Shown: positions 27,811-37,619, counted from the stretch's first letter. The stretch: 64,000 bases of DNA from Methanolobus profundi (GCF_900114835.1 NZ_FOUJ01000004.1:248001-312000); one strand, 5' to 3'. Notes: generated from the letters alone by a model not told the origin. A program made the numbers and translations.

Positions 27811-29046
27811 TTAAAGATGTAGTTGAGTGGTGAGGACCGGCTTGAAGTTCTCAAGCGGTTTAAGTCTGTAGTCCTCGAAAAGCACTTTTCTGGTACTGTT
27901 GATAGGAACGCTCAGAACGATCTCTTTTGTCCTGCCGTATCTTCCTTTACTTACTACAACAGCATTCACGATACCAAGCATGTCCAGCTCGGACATGAGA
28001 TCAGTGACCCTGCGCTGTGTAAGGATATCCATATCCACATGCAGACATAACTGACGATAGACATTGTAGACCTCGCCTGTAGTTACGTTCTTGTAACCAT
28101 TGTTCCTCAGGAGCATGACGCTGTAAAGTGCAAGTTTTGACTGGGTCGGAAGTGTGCGTACAACCTCTATGACACGGTCGATCTCGATCTTTTCCTGAGC
28201 GCCTTTTACATGCTGTTCTTCAACACGGGACTTATTCTCTCTTTCAGCGATCTCACCTGCAACTCTTAGAAGGTCAAGTGCACGTCTTGCATCACCATGT
28301 TCCTGAGCTGCAAATGCAGCACAAAGAGGAATGACCATTTCATCAAGAGCATCTGGCTTGTAGGCTATCTGAGCTCTTTCATGAAGGATATCACTTATCT
28401 GATCAGCATCATAAGGAGGGAAAATAATTTCTTCTTCTCCAAGGGAGCTTTTTACTCTTGGATCAAGGAACTCTGTGAATTTCAGGTCATTCGAAACGCC
28501 GATCATACTTACCTTAGCATTCGCAAGATCCGTATTTATCCTTGAAAGATTGTAAAGAACGTCATCGCCTTTTTTGATGAGCTTATCGATCTCATCAAGA
28601 ATAATGATAACAACCTGTCTCTCATTGTCGATCGTCTCTTTAAATTTGAAAAATACCTGATCAGTTGGCCAACCGGTCATCGGGACATCTTCACCGAACT
28701 GACGTGTCAGGTTTGCAAGAAGCCTGTACTGAGTGTCAATGACCTCACAGTTCAGATAGACAACTTTACAGGAAAGACCAAGTGATTCACCTTTTCTCTC
28801 AAGTTCGATACCAACATGTCTTGTGACAGCAGTTTTACCTGTTCCTGTCTTTCCATAGATAAGGATATTTGAAGGTGTGTCTCCTCTAAGCGCTGAAACA
28901 AGGATAGATGCCAGACTGTTGATCTGATCATCACGATGTACAAGAGAATCAGGAGTATATGAATGTCTTAAAACCTCTTTATTTTTGAAAATAGGTTCAT
29001 TTTCCAGTAGTTCCTGGAATAATCCATCTAATGATTTATTTTGCAT
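27811..29046 (-). CDS. Orc1/Cdc6 origin recognition protein
   Basis: A 411-residue AAA+ initiator: Walker A IYGKTGTGKTAVTRH (about residue 63), Walker B VIIILDEIDKL (about 150), sensor motifs, and a C-terminal winged helix (about 310-400). It binds origin repeats and loads MCM. The gene adjoins a 770-base AT-rich spacer with several origin-box repeats, the usual archaeal cdc6-oriC arrangement, so it probably recognises that origin. The ATG at 29046 begins MQNKSLDGLF. Confidence 0.95.
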   Translation of the reverse strand: MQNKSLDGLFQELLENEPIFKNKEVLRHSYTPDSLVHRDDQINSLASILVSALRGDTPSNILIYGKTGTGKTAVTRHVGIELERKGESLGLSCKVVYLNCEVIDTQYRLLANLTRQFGEDVPMTGWPTDQVFFKFKETIDNERQVVIIILDEIDKLIKKGDDVLYNLSRINTDLANAKVSMIGVSNDLKFTEFLDPRVKSSLGEEEIIFPPYDADQISDILHERAQIAYKPDALDEMVIPLCAAFAAQEHGDARRALDLLRVAGEIAERENKSRVEEQHVKGAQEKIEIDRVIEVVRTLPTQSKLALYSVMLLRNNGYKNVTTGEVYNVYRQLCLHVDMDILTQRRVTDLMSELDMLGIVNAVVVSKGRYGRTKEIVLSVPINSTRKVLFEDYRLKPLENFKPVLTTQLHL

Positions 29047-29187
29047 TTACTTCTTTCACCCTTTCCTGTAAGATAACGAAACTCACAATAACGCTTTTTT
29101 AATGATGATCCCCATCCATCAGATCATCATGTTCTCTCTATTCCAGATGATACAATGGAAGGTGAGGTTATTAATGTTTGTGGTTTA

Positions 29188-29208
29188 GACCCCTTTGTTT
29201 CAACTGGA
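29188..29208 (-). repeat. Origin recognition box 1
   Basis: GACCCCTTTGTTTCAACTGG(A), the reverse complement of the box, nearest cdc6. Its G-rich end points toward cdc6. Confidence 0.75.
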
Positions 29209-29313
29209 GTTCAATATAAAATTAAAAAGAAGCATTAAAAAAAGATACAAGAAACATTGTTGTTTATTGATTTCATCTTAAGGTTATAAGCAAACTGGTT
29301 TCCTATGGAGTTA

Positions 29314-29336
29314 AACCCCTTTATTTCAACTGGAAA
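29314..29336 (-). repeat. Origin recognition box 2
   Basis: ACCCCTTTATTTCAACTGG in the same orientation as box 1, extended by AAA. Confidence 0.75.
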
Positions 29337-29350
29337 GTTTATAAACCACA

Positions 29351-29375
29351 GAGACCCTATGATCTCGACTGGAAG
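29351..29375 (-). repeat. Origin recognition box 3 (degenerate)
   Basis: GAGACCCTATGATCTCGACT then GGAAG; it keeps the GACCC and CGACTGGAA ends but the middle is diverged. Same orientation as boxes 1 and 2. Confidence 0.6.
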
Positions 29376-29550
29376 CTAGAAAAAAGATAGAACTACTTTT
29401 TTTTTAAATTTTGAAAAAAAGATGGCGGTGTAAGTATCAACAATATAGTATATAAAATTATCTCGTAATCAAGTAAGAAAACTTTGTAAAAATTAAAAAA
29501 TAAATAAAAAGTTAAGCGCTAAAATCGAAAGATGATTGTTTTTGCTAAGG
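29376..29550. other. AT-rich core, probable DNA unwinding element
   Basis: The 175 bases between the inward box groups are very AT-rich, with A and T runs (a nine-T run near 29399) and AATTAAAAAATAAATAAAAA near 29490. This is the expected melting region of an archaeal origin. Confidence 0.65.
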
Positions 29551-29580
29551 TTCCAGTTGAAACAATGGGGTCACTCACAG
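29551..29580 (+). repeat. Origin recognition box 4
   Basis: TTCCAGTTGAAACAATGGGG followed by TCACTCACAG. The extended 3' part (CTCACAGT and beyond) is shared with box 5, so these two form a longer direct repeat. Confidence 0.78.
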
Positions 29581-29656
29581 TTGTAAAGATATCAAAGAAG
29601 TAAACATGAAAAAATCCTGATATCTGGAAAAATGCATTTTGTAAGATCTTTTATTA

Positions 29657-29685
29657 TCCAGTCGAAACAAAGGGGTCTCTCACAG
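29657..29685 (+). repeat. Origin recognition box 5
   Basis: TCCAGTCGAAACAAAGGGGT followed by CTCTCACAG, the same orientation as box 4 and about 106 bases away. Confidence 0.78.
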
Positions 29686-29819
29686 TAGTAAATATCTTTT
29701 AAATATCACCAAATAAAAAATGGGAATCTGAAAACTGAAAAAGTGTTTTTATTTTTGTAAATTAATATATAGAATAAACAATATAATACTCCTATCTGAT
29801 CAATGTGGTGAATGGGAGC

Positions 29820-31619
29820 ATGAAAAAAGAAAAAGGAAATAATGAATCATCTTTAGCAGTTACCCAGTATACCATTGATGAAATAATAAATAATCCTATT
29901 CTTAGAAATGCATTTGATACGTTTCCCTACGTAGCTGCTATCTATGACAAACATTACAATATTTTGTTCCTGAACAAAAGTGGATATGAGTTCACCGGTT
30001 TTAAAAGAACGGAACCACTTAACAGAAAATGCTATGAGATGATAGGAAGAACTTCTCCTTGCGAAAATTGTCGCAGGTCCATAGAACAAAAAGAACCATC
30101 TTTTGAATACAAGAGCTATCTTGATGATTCCGGTAACAATATTCATCTAAAATCATCTTTTGTCTACAACTCAGAAGGTGAAATAGAATATATCATTGGA
30201 TATATTCGTTTTTTTAAATACGATAAGGCTTGTTTTTCAGAAGAATATGAACCGGCAAATCTTGAGGTCCTTATTGCTGAAAGAACAGATGACCTTATTG
30301 CAGTTAACGAAGAATTACAAGCCGAGGTCATGGAAAGGATCCATATTGAAAATGAGCTTCGTGAGTCACAGTTAACGTTCAATACTTTGATAGAGACAAT
30401 TCCTGAGATAGTTTATTTTAAAGACTCACATGGCAAAAATATAGTTGCCAACAAAGCATTTGAAAATTTTATTGGCCTGGAGAAAAAAGATATTATAGGA
30501 AAGACCGACAGAGAGCTTTTTTCCGATTTCCTGGCAAGTTCTTTCCAAGAGTCTGACGACGAAGTGATGAGAACTAAAAAAGCAGTTCGAACCTCAGCAG
30601 ATTTTATTGATCCCCAGGGTAATAAGAAATTCCTCGAAACAATTAAAACACCAATTATTGGAGACGACGGAGAAATTGAAGGCATCGTTGGCTTAAGTCG
30701 TGATATCACTGACCAGAAGATATCAGAGGATAGCCTGAAGATATCAAGGAATGAGTTGGAGCAGACATATGATTATATCCGCAATCTCATGGAGCTCACA
30801 CCTATAGCAACTGTATCCCTTGATGCCCAGCAAAGGATAACCACTGTAAATCAGAAAGCTATAGATATGCTGGGCTATGATCTCGACGAGCTTATAGGTG
30901 CTCCTTTTATTGGTCTTATATCAAAACCTGAAAAATTCGTGCAGGGTTCTGAAAGATCACTTGTACTGGAGTTTGTTACAAAAGCGGGGACATCAATTGT
31001 TGCCAACGTTTCACAATCATTGATAGATAAAGAAGGAATGGATGAAAAGACTGTTGTGACCTTACAGGCTCTGTCTGATCTGAGAGGTATTTTTGTGGAT
31101 CCTTTGCAGGAAGAATCCATTGAACAGGAATCTGTCCACGATGATAAATATATAGATCTGGAGCCTGGAAATGTCTACTTTATAGATGATGTCAATACAG
31201 ATGAGACATATCGCTTGTTCTCCAATATGGTCAAAAGTGGGGCGCCGGGTCTTTGTATAACAAGACAGAACCCTGCTAGGGTGCGCAAGACATATGGCCT
31301 TCTCAAAACACCTTTCATATGGTTCACAAAGAACCAGACAGGTGATATTCCATTTATCGACTCCAGCGAGCTTTACAAATTGCAGCCTACAATTTTAAAT
31401 TTCATTGAGAAGGTTGACAGTGGAGTAGTTTTCCTGGATGGTCTCGAATATCTGAGCCTGGACAATGATATAAGATCCGTTATCAAAGCAGTTGAAGAAG
31501 TGAACGATTCAGTTATGGATTCAAACTCGAGCATGATAATACATGTTAATTCTCTTGCGCTGGATACGAAGGACTTCTATCTTATGACACGCTGGATGAA
31601 ACCGATAAAGTGCATTTAG
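29820..31619 (+). CDS. Multi-PAS sensor protein with C-terminal DUF835 domain
   Basis: About 599 residues, no transmembrane segment. PAS 1 (about 15-125) contains a C-x10-C-x2-C cluster (CYEMIGRTSPCENC); PAS 2 (about 175-290, IPEIVYFKDSHGKNIVANKAF to GLSRDITDQK) and PAS 3 (about 310-420) follow a short coiled coil; the C-terminus from about 440 (LEPGNVYFIDD, GLCITRQNP, GVVFLDGLEYL) is DUF835. There is no kinase. The ATG at 29820 is preceded by GGTGA; two GTG codons upstream are alternatives. Next come a CheF-like protein and a KaiC-like ATPase. It ends in TAG, with TAA seven codons later, so readthrough would barely extend it. Confidence 0.8.
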   Translation: MKKEKGNNESSLAVTQYTIDEIINNPILRNAFDTFPYVAAIYDKHYNILFLNKSGYEFTGFKRTEPLNRKCYEMIGRTSPCENCRRSIEQKEPSFEYKSYLDDSGNNIHLKSSFVYNSEGEIEYIIGYIRFFKYDKACFSEEYEPANLEVLIAERTDDLIAVNEELQAEVMERIHIENELRESQLTFNTLIETIPEIVYFKDSHGKNIVANKAFENFIGLEKKDIIGKTDRELFSDFLASSFQESDDEVMRTKKAVRTSADFIDPQGNKKFLETIKTPIIGDDGEIEGIVGLSRDITDQKISEDSLKISRNELEQTYDYIRNLMELTPIATVSLDAQQRITTVNQKAIDMLGYDLDELIGAPFIGLISKPEKFVQGSERSLVLEFVTKAGTSIVANVSQSLIDKEGMDEKTVVTLQALSDLRGIFVDPLQEESIEQESVHDDKYIDLEPGNVYFIDDVNTDETYRLFSNMVKSGAPGLCITRQNPARVRKTYGLLKTPFIWFTKNQTGDIPFIDSSELYKLQPTILNFIEKVDSGVVFLDGLEYLSLDNDIRSVIKAVEEVNDSVMDSNSSMIIHVNSLALDTKDFYLMTRWMKPIKCI

Positions 31620-31656
31620 ACTGATAGTGGAACACATAAATAAGGACATATTGTGA

Positions 31657-32871
31657 ATGAACTATTCAGAGGTTGAACTGGACTATATCACAGATATCCC
31701 TCAACTTGTGACCAATATAGCTATTTCCAATTCCCAGTGGGCCCATGGGTCTGTAGGAATAAGTGATCAGGATATATGGCTACCTAAAGAAGGTGGATGG
31801 GATACTATTCCTTTAAAGGCAGTGGAACTTGTTGACAGAAAGCTTCCAAAATCTGTTGTTAATAAGATCATCTCTTCAAGCAAGAACTCAAGTTACATAG
31901 TTGTGGACTACAAGAAATTATCACTGTTCGGAACAGGATATGTAACCACTGCGATGATTTTCACCGGTGATAAGAAGAATATTGAAAAATTCAAGTCGTA
32001 TCTGATGACATTACTTGGTTTTAGTGTGGATGCCATGTATGGTCAGCTCGAACCGGCACAGGTAAGATTGCTTTTTCTGCTTTCAACAGGCATCAAGGAT
32101 GTAGATGTATTGCTACCCATGTTCGACAGAGACAAACTATTGCTAAAACATGCATTCAATGTACTTAGAAAGAGAAAACTTGTAGATGAGTTCGCTCTTG
32201 TTACTCCTACCGGACTTGCATTGGTAGAAGGGCTTAAAGGCAAAGGAGAGGGTTCACTTGGTAAGGACCTCAAGACCTCTTTTAGTAATATCTCGAAAAG
32301 CTGGAGCCGCACGACTAGCTTCAGAGCCACAGAGAAGATGAACAAGCTCATATGGAAATTTGAAAGTTCTTCTATTGTAGGACATGTGAGCACTGAGAAT
32401 ATATGGCGTTTCCTTCCTGTCAAGCAGATAAGCTCTGTAAAGATAGAAGAGACCGATATTGGTGCATTGAGCCTTATTATCAAGACAAAATATGATGTCA
32501 TTGTAACTCTTGAATCCATAGAGAGATCGATAGCTCTGGCTCTCTATGTATGTCTGGATCCCGGAGAAGACAGTGTTTTTAAGCTCATAAGTGCTGTCTA
32601 TCTTGGAGTAAAGGAAAGACCAGGCTTTGTTTATCTATGTGGCCTTGACTCATTTGCTGTTGAGTCAAAGCTTGAGCATATGAGACAGACAGAGTTTATT
32701 GATGATGAATTTAATTTGTTGCCAAAGTCCATAGCCATGATCAGAAAATACATCAATGAAAAGATGAGATGCTCTTCATTAGAAGGTACTTTTGAATCTG
32801 AAAGGCTCAGGGAATTTGAAATGAACTATGCTAAAAAGAAGATGATGGATAGATTGGGTGATGAGATTTGA
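31657..32871 (+). CDS. CheF-like archaeal taxis/signalling adaptor (tentative)
   Basis: A 404-residue soluble protein. Residues 1-130 resemble the CheF/DUF439 beta-rich fold (GSVGISDQDIWLPK, then IPLKAVELVDR), followed by a winged-helix-like segment (EPAQVRLLFLLSTG to about 190) and a repeat of the beta-rich part (250-340). CheF proteins link CheY to the archaellum motor; no che or fla genes are in the window, so its role here may be general signalling. The stop overlaps the TTG start of the KaiC-like ATPase, implying coupling. Assignment is from pattern only. Confidence 0.55.
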   Translation: MNYSEVELDYITDIPQLVTNIAISNSQWAHGSVGISDQDIWLPKEGGWDTIPLKAVELVDRKLPKSVVNKIISSSKNSSYIVVDYKKLSLFGTGYVTTAMIFTGDKKNIEKFKSYLMTLLGFSVDAMYGQLEPAQVRLLFLLSTGIKDVDVLLPMFDRDKLLLKHAFNVLRKRKLVDEFALVTPTGLALVEGLKGKGEGSLGKDLKTSFSNISKSWSRTTSFRATEKMNKLIWKFESSSIVGHVSTENIWRFLPVKQISSVKIEETDIGALSLIIKTKYDVIVTLESIERSIALALYVCLDPGEDSVFKLISAVYLGVKERPGFVYLCGLDSFAVESKLEHMRQTEFIDDEFNLLPKSIAMIRKYINEKMRCSSLEGTFESERLREFEMNYAKKKMMDRLGDEI

Positions 32872-33566
32872 GGTTTATAGATACGATAGAGGGATTGAAC
32901 AAGGTCTTCCTTACTGATATCCCAAAGAACAGTGTTGTATTGATAACAGGAGCTCCCGGTACTCTAAAATCCGGTTTTACATTCTCAATGCTTTCCAGTT
33001 ATCTCAAAGCGGCCGATGAATATGGTCTTTACATAACCCTTGAGGAAAGCAAGGCTAATCATATAAGGAATATGGAGCACATGGGTGTCAAACTTACAGA
33101 AAATCTTGGGATCCTTGATTATAGTGATTATCGTTTGCAGTTCGATGAGTATTCCCAGGACCTGATAAGTACGATCGAGACCCAGATAATGCAATACAAG
33201 AGGAAATGGGGTGCGAAGTTCACATGTGTAGCCCTTGATTCTCTGGGTGCTCTTTACTCTTTGATGGATGAAGGTGAGGATGAGATACGTAAACGCCTGT
33301 ATCATCTTTTCGAGCCACTGCGCAGGGAGAACCTGACATCATTTGTCATATTCGAGAGTTTCAACACACTTGACCAGAGCCAGTCAGGTGCAGGTATTGA
33401 AGGTTATCTGGCAGATGGTATCATTGAGCTGGGTATCTCTTCAAAGCAGAACGTTTCCTATCGTTTCATAAGGGTACTTAAGATGCGTGCTGCTACTCAT
33501 AGCATGGATCCGTGGGTGGTTACGGTTTCCGATCAAGGTCTTAAGATATACAAGGGTATCTCATGA
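32868..33566 (+). CDS. KaiC-like RecA-superfamily ATPase
   Basis: A 232-residue single-domain KaiC/Rad55-type ATPase. Walker A is GAPGTLKSGFT (Leu in place of the usual Gly), the following helix ends in YITLEES, and Walker B is TCVALDSLGAL. The TTG start overlaps the stop of the CheF-like gene. Such lone KaiC-like proteins act in archaeal signal networks (for example FlaH in archaella); partners here are likely the two upstream proteins. Function inferred only from context. Confidence 0.75.
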   Translation: MRFIDTIEGLNKVFLTDIPKNSVVLITGAPGTLKSGFTFSMLSSYLKAADEYGLYITLEESKANHIRNMEHMGVKLTENLGILDYSDYRLQFDEYSQDLISTIETQIMQYKRKWGAKFTCVALDSLGALYSLMDEGEDEIRKRLYHLFEPLRRENLTSFVIFESFNTLDQSQSGAGIEGYLADGIIELGISSKQNVSYRFIRVLKMRAATHSMDPWVVTVSDQGLKIYKGIS

Positions 33567-33651
33567 TCCCATATCTTATCCTTCCGGTACCTGCCTGAAT
33601 TTCAGTTCACAACACAATTGTTTTAAGCATCTTCTATTATTCATATAGCAA

Positions 33652-34797
33652 ATGAATGAAACTGGTCTATCTGAAGAGCAAATACGGAACGTTCTGAACG
33701 ACTCGAAAGGGCAGGACCTGAAATACGGACGTGTGCTGAGTTCCATGTGCACCTATCCACATGAGATAGCTGTCGAAGCGCACATGCAGTTCATAGAGTC
33801 GAACATGGGTGATTTTGGTCTTTTCAGGGGAACATATAATCTTGAAAATGAAATTCTGGGATCTCTTGGTGATCTTCTTCATCATTCTGAAGCTTCAGGT
33901 TACATGACCACCGGTGGAACAGAATCCAATATCCAGGCAATACGTTCCATGCGTAATATCTTCCAGAGAAAGGATAAATGTCATAGACCTAATCTTGTAG
34001 TTCCGGATTCAGCTCATTTTTCATTTGATAAGGTATCCGATATCCTTGATATCGAACTTCGAAAAGCTTCTCTGGATAAAGACCTTAAGGTGTCTATCGA
34101 GTCTGTTATGTCTCTCATTGATGAGAATACCATAGGTCTGGTTGCGATAGCAGGGTCAACGGAGTTCGGTCAGGTGGACCAGATAGATGTTCTTTCTGAT
34201 ATAGCGATAAAGAACAATATCTTTTTACATGTGGATGCTGCATTTGGTGGCTTTGTTCTTCCTTTCCTTGAAGATTCTCAGGAATTCGATTTCAGTTTGC
34301 CGGGTGTGACCTCGATAGCCATCGATCCTCATAAGATGGGGCTGAGCACGATCCCTGCAGGTGTTCTTCTTTTCCGCAGCCCGGATCAGCTTGAAAGTCT
34401 TAAGGCAGATACCCCTTATCTTACTGTTTCTACTCAGTACACTCTCACGGGAACAAGAAGTGGGGCTGCGGTTGCAGCGACCTGGGCAGTTATGAACCGG
34501 CTTGGAAAAGAAGGTTATAGAAAAGTTGTTTCTGACTGCATGAGTACCACACACTATCTATTAGATAGACTCGCTGAGATTGGTGTCTATCCTTTGATAG
34601 AACCTGTTATGAACGTAGTTGCACTGGAGATCCCTGAAGCTGATCTTGTGAGAAGCAGGCTGGCGAAAGAATTCAACTGGCAGGTATCTATTACCCAGAA
34701 TCCTCATGGGCTCCGTCTTGTTATCATGCCACACGTGACCATCGAGATGCTGGATTCATTTGTGCAGGACCTGAAAAAAGTTCTTGACACACTTTGA
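33652..34797 (+). CDS. mfnA: L-tyrosine (or aspartate) decarboxylase, methanofuran biosynthesis
   Basis: A 381-residue PLP decarboxylase of the MfnA group, making tyramine from tyrosine, the first step in methanofuran synthesis (the group can also make beta-alanine from aspartate). Visible are [11 protein letters not shown], the HVDAAFGGF aspartate pocket, the PLP lysine in [12 protein letters not shown] and [12 protein letters not shown] near residue 265. Length fits. It is transcribed alone, 86 bases after the KaiC-like gene. Confidence 0.92.
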   Translation: MNETGLSEEQIRNVLNDSKGQDLKYGRVLSSMCTYPHEIAVEAHMQFIESNMGDFGLFRGTYNLENEILGSLGDLLHHSEASGYMTTGGTESNIQAIRSMRNIFQRKDKCHRPNLVVPDSAHFSFDKVSDILDIELRKASLDKDLKVSIESVMSLIDENTIGLVAIAGSTEFGQVDQIDVLSDIAIKNNIFLHVDAAFGGFVLPFLEDSQEFDFSLPGVTSIAIDPHKMGLSTIPAGVLLFRSPDQLESLKADTPYLTVSTQYTLTGTRSGAAVAATWAVMNRLGKEGYRKVVSDCMSTTHYLLDRLAEIGVYPLIEPVMNVVALEIPEADLVRSRLAKEFNWQVSITQNPHGLRLVIMPHVTIEMLDSFVQDLKKVLDTL

Positions 34798-35043
34798 ATA
34801 TATCCTTTTTTTCTCAGTTCTGTCTTTGTGCTCATAGCAAAAAAGTGAGGGAATAAGGCTTGATGACACCTGGCCTTGAAGCGTGTAAGGCGTGTGTTCA
34901 TCTTGCCTGTCGTAATTGAAGATACTACTTCGGTACATATACTCTTGAGCCAAGCGGGGTGAAAGTATTCATAAGGGCATTTCAACTAGCAGAACTTCTA
35001 AAAATAAGATAAAAATAAATATTAATCCATCTAACATCCTGTC

Positions 35044-36135
35044 ATGAACAGCTCATTAAAGATCGGAAGCATAATGGGAATCCCTATAAAGCTACATATC
35101 ACTTTTTTGCTTATCCTTCCCGTTTTTGCTCTTGTGTTCGCAACGAATCCGCAACCTTATGGTTTTGCAGACATTGGCTCAACGACAAAGAGCTATGGTC
35201 TTTCGCTTCTGACAACGATATTGTTGTTTGCATGTATCCTTCTTCATGAGCTGGGGCATTCCTATATCGCCAAGAGCTATGGTGTTGAGATAAAGGACAT
35301 AACTCTATTGTTATTTGGAGGCGTATCCTCCATGGAAGAGATACCAAGGGACCCTTCCCAGGAATTCAAGATGGCCTTTGCAGGTCCACTGGTGAGCCTT
35401 GTCATCGGTTTTGGTCTTGTGGGACTTAACATAGCTGCAGTTATAGTGATGCCTGCATACGAAGCTACCTCTCTCTACCTGATGGTCAGTATTCTGGCGT
35501 CCATTAATATCATACTGGCTCTCTTCAATCTCATACCAGCCTTCCCAATGGATGGTGGAAGACTTCTTCGTGCATGGTATGCAAAGAGGATGAGCTACGT
35601 GAAGGCTACCCATTATGCTGCATCATTCGGTAAGATGTTCGCTTTCATAATGGGAGTTATCGGTCTGTTCTACAATGCATGGCTGATATTGATAGCGTTC
35701 TTTGTCTACATCGGTGCTTCTGAGGAAGATAAGGCAACAACAGTTACCATAAGTCTCGAAAAATACATAATAGCTGATGTAATGACAAAAGATGTTCTTT
35801 CGGTTCCACCTGAAATGACAGTAGAGGATCTCTCACATTTCATGTTCGAGAACAAACATCTGGGTTATCCTGTCATGAAGGGCAATTCTTTAAAAGGGAT
35901 CGTGACCTTTACAGACATACGAAATATTCTTCCGCATGAACGTTATGCATCCCTTGTTTCCGATGTAATGACAAAGGATGTCATTTCAGTGCCTTCAAGC
36001 TCCAATGCGGCAGAAGCTTTCAAAACCATGACAGTCAACAACATAGGTCGTATATTGGTAGTGGATGACGATACTGTTAAAGGTATCCTGTCCAGAACGG
36101 ACCTAATGCGTTTGTTGATGTTATCGAACGAGTAG
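35044..36135 (+). CDS. Site-2 protease family (M50) zinc metalloprotease with CBS pair
   Basis: A 363-residue membrane protease: about six helices in residues 1-235 holding the zinc motif HELGHSYIA (near residue 69) and the second motif NLIPAFPMDGGR (near 160), then two CBS domains (about 240-360, each starting DVMTKDV). These cleave membrane-bound regulators, with the CBS pair sensing nucleotides. The gene ends TAG-TTC-TAG, and after these the same frame runs into the TraB-family gene. Confidence 0.92.
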   Translation: MNSSLKIGSIMGIPIKLHITFLLILPVFALVFATNPQPYGFADIGSTTKSYGLSLLTTILLFACILLHELGHSYIAKSYGVEIKDITLLLFGGVSSMEEIPRDPSQEFKMAFAGPLVSLVIGFGLVGLNIAAVIVMPAYEATSLYLMVSILASINIILALFNLIPAFPMDGGRLLRAWYAKRMSYVKATHYAASFGKMFAFIMGVIGLFYNAWLILIAFFVYIGASEEDKATTVTISLEKYIIADVMTKDVLSVPPEMTVEDLSHFMFENKHLGYPVMKGNSLKGIVTFTDIRNILPHERYASLVSDVMTKDVISVPSSSNAAEAFKTMTVNNIGRILVVDDDTVKGILSRTDLMRLLMLSNE

Positions 36136-36171
36136 TTCTAGAGTTCAAGTATTCTGAAAAGAGGACCTACA

Positions 36172-37581
36172 TTGAAACGTGATAATCTAAGTGATTCACA
36201 GGAGAAAGTTCCGGATTATGATCACACCAGCTCAGGCGCTGGGATATATTCGGAAGAGGTCTCTGAAGGATCATCTTTTTCAAGCTCAGGCCCAACTGAG
36301 ATACAGGTGGTCAAAGAGTTAATACCATCTGAAAAACCAAAACTGGGAGAAAGTACTGAGGAAACGGACAGGCCAAGCGAGATAATACTCGTAGGTACGG
36401 CCCATGTATCTGAGAAGAGTGTCAGAGAAGTCAATGAAACTATTGAAAGGGAAAGGCCGGATATAGTTGCTGTTGAACTTTGCAGACCCAGATATGAAGC
36501 TATAAAGGGTAATGTCAAAAATGCTGACATCCCTGTAAAGGAGCTTCTAAAGGAAGGCAAGGTCTATTTCTATCTTGTACATATGTTGCTGGCCCATATC
36601 CAGAAGAAGTTCGCTGATGAGATGGGTGTCCAGCCAGGTGCTGAGATGATAAGTGCCATTGAGGCTGCTGAGGCCAATGGTGCACAGGTTCTTCTGATCG
36701 ACAGGGATGTGCAGGTCACACTGCAGCGTTTCTGGAGCAAGATGGGTTTTGTCGAGAAACTGAAGATGCTTGGTGGTCTGATAGCTGCTGTTCTTGGTAT
36801 TGGTGGAACTCAGGAGATCGACATGGATACCATAACCAATCAGGATATGGTCTCTATGCTTGTGGAAGAGTTCAGGGACTCCTCACCTAATGCTGTGAAG
36901 GTCCTGATCGATGAAAGAGATGCATACATGGCCAATAATCTTGTACGGGCTGCTGTTGGCGGCAACAAGAAGATCGTTGCTGTTGTAGGTGCAGGCCACA
37001 GGGCAGGTATTCAGAAATATCTTGAGAACCCGAAGACCATCCCAAGTACTAATTATGCAGTGGAAGCACCAAAGAAGAAGTTCAATATAATGAAGCTCTT
37101 CGGAGTGGTTGTAGTTGCTATTGCGATAGGTACATTCGCATTGCTTATCCTTTCAGGAGTTCCACTGGAAACCCTTGCTATCGCATTTGGCTGGTGGTTC
37201 ATAATAAACGGAGTGCTCAGCGCTGCCGGAGCCATTATTGCAAGAGGACATCCGTATTCTGTGCTGACCGCTTTCTCGGTGGCATGGCTTACTTCCCTTA
37301 ACCCTATGATGGCAGCAGGATGGTTCGCAGGTCTTACAGAGGCTAAATACCGCAGTCCTACCACTGATGACTTCAAGGAACTGGTGGAGATCGAGACAAC
37401 CTCGGATATGATGCAGAATAACCTCTTCCGTGTTGTGATGGTTGCAGCTCTGGCAAATCTTGGAAGTATGATCGGTACATTTCTTGGAGTATATGTCATG
37501 CTTCAGGTCACAGGTATCGACCCCCAGGAAATGATAAGAAATGGTATCAGTGCCGGACTTGCAGTTCTTGGAATGGGATAA
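36172..37581 (+). CDS. TraB/PrgY family membrane protein
   Basis: A 469-residue protein with a TTG start after GAGGAC. An acidic, low-complexity N-terminus (1-60) is followed by the TraB domain (about 65-290; IILVGTAHVSEKSVREV, ELCRPRYEAI, VGAGHRAGI) and a C-terminal membrane part of four or more helices (about 305-465). The family is related to erythromycin esterase/Tiki-like folds and inhibits pheromone production in enterococci; its archaeal function is unknown. It lies 36 bases after, and in frame with, the M50 protease gene, from which only UAG codons separate it. Confidence 0.85.
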   Translation: MKRDNLSDSQEKVPDYDHTSSGAGIYSEEVSEGSSFSSSGPTEIQVVKELIPSEKPKLGESTEETDRPSEIILVGTAHVSEKSVREVNETIERERPDIVAVELCRPRYEAIKGNVKNADIPVKELLKEGKVYFYLVHMLLAHIQKKFADEMGVQPGAEMISAIEAAEANGAQVLLIDRDVQVTLQRFWSKMGFVEKLKMLGGLIAAVLGIGGTQEIDMDTITNQDMVSMLVEEFRDSSPNAVKVLIDERDAYMANNLVRAAVGGNKKIVAVVGAGHRAGIQKYLENPKTIPSTNYAVEAPKKKFNIMKLFGVVVVAIAIGTFALLILSGVPLETLAIAFGWWFIINGVLSAAGAIIARGHPYSVLTAFSVAWLTSLNPMMAAGWFAGLTEAKYRSPTTDDFKELVEIETTSDMMQNNLFRVVMVAALANLGSMIGTFLGVYVMLQVTGIDPQEMIRNGISAGLAVLGMG

Positions 37582-37619
37582 TTCCCGTTTCTTCTCTTTT
37601 TTTACAGATCTTAAGGTTA

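Larger units (their letters stand above)
29141..29690. other. oriC: Probable chromosomal replication origin (oriC)
   Basis: The spacer between orc1/cdc6 and the PAS gene (29047-29819) contains five good repeats of the form TCCAGTyGAAACAAaGGGGTC. Three (29188, 29314, 29351) point one way and two (29551, 29657) the other, flanking an AT-rich core. A degenerate sixth (TTCCAGATGATACAATGG) is at 29141-29158. The repeat pattern and position beside cdc6 match archaeal origins with inverted origin recognition boxes around the unwinding element. Function was not tested. Confidence 0.85.

Noticed and set aside
29188-29685. CRISPR-like array
   Set aside because: The repeats occur in both orientations with unequal spacing and the G-rich origin-box pattern beside cdc6, so origin boxes fit better.
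31600-31650. UAG at the end of the PAS/DUF835 gene as a recoded amber
   Set aside because: Only seven codons follow before TAA and they have no conserved content, so normal termination is simpler.
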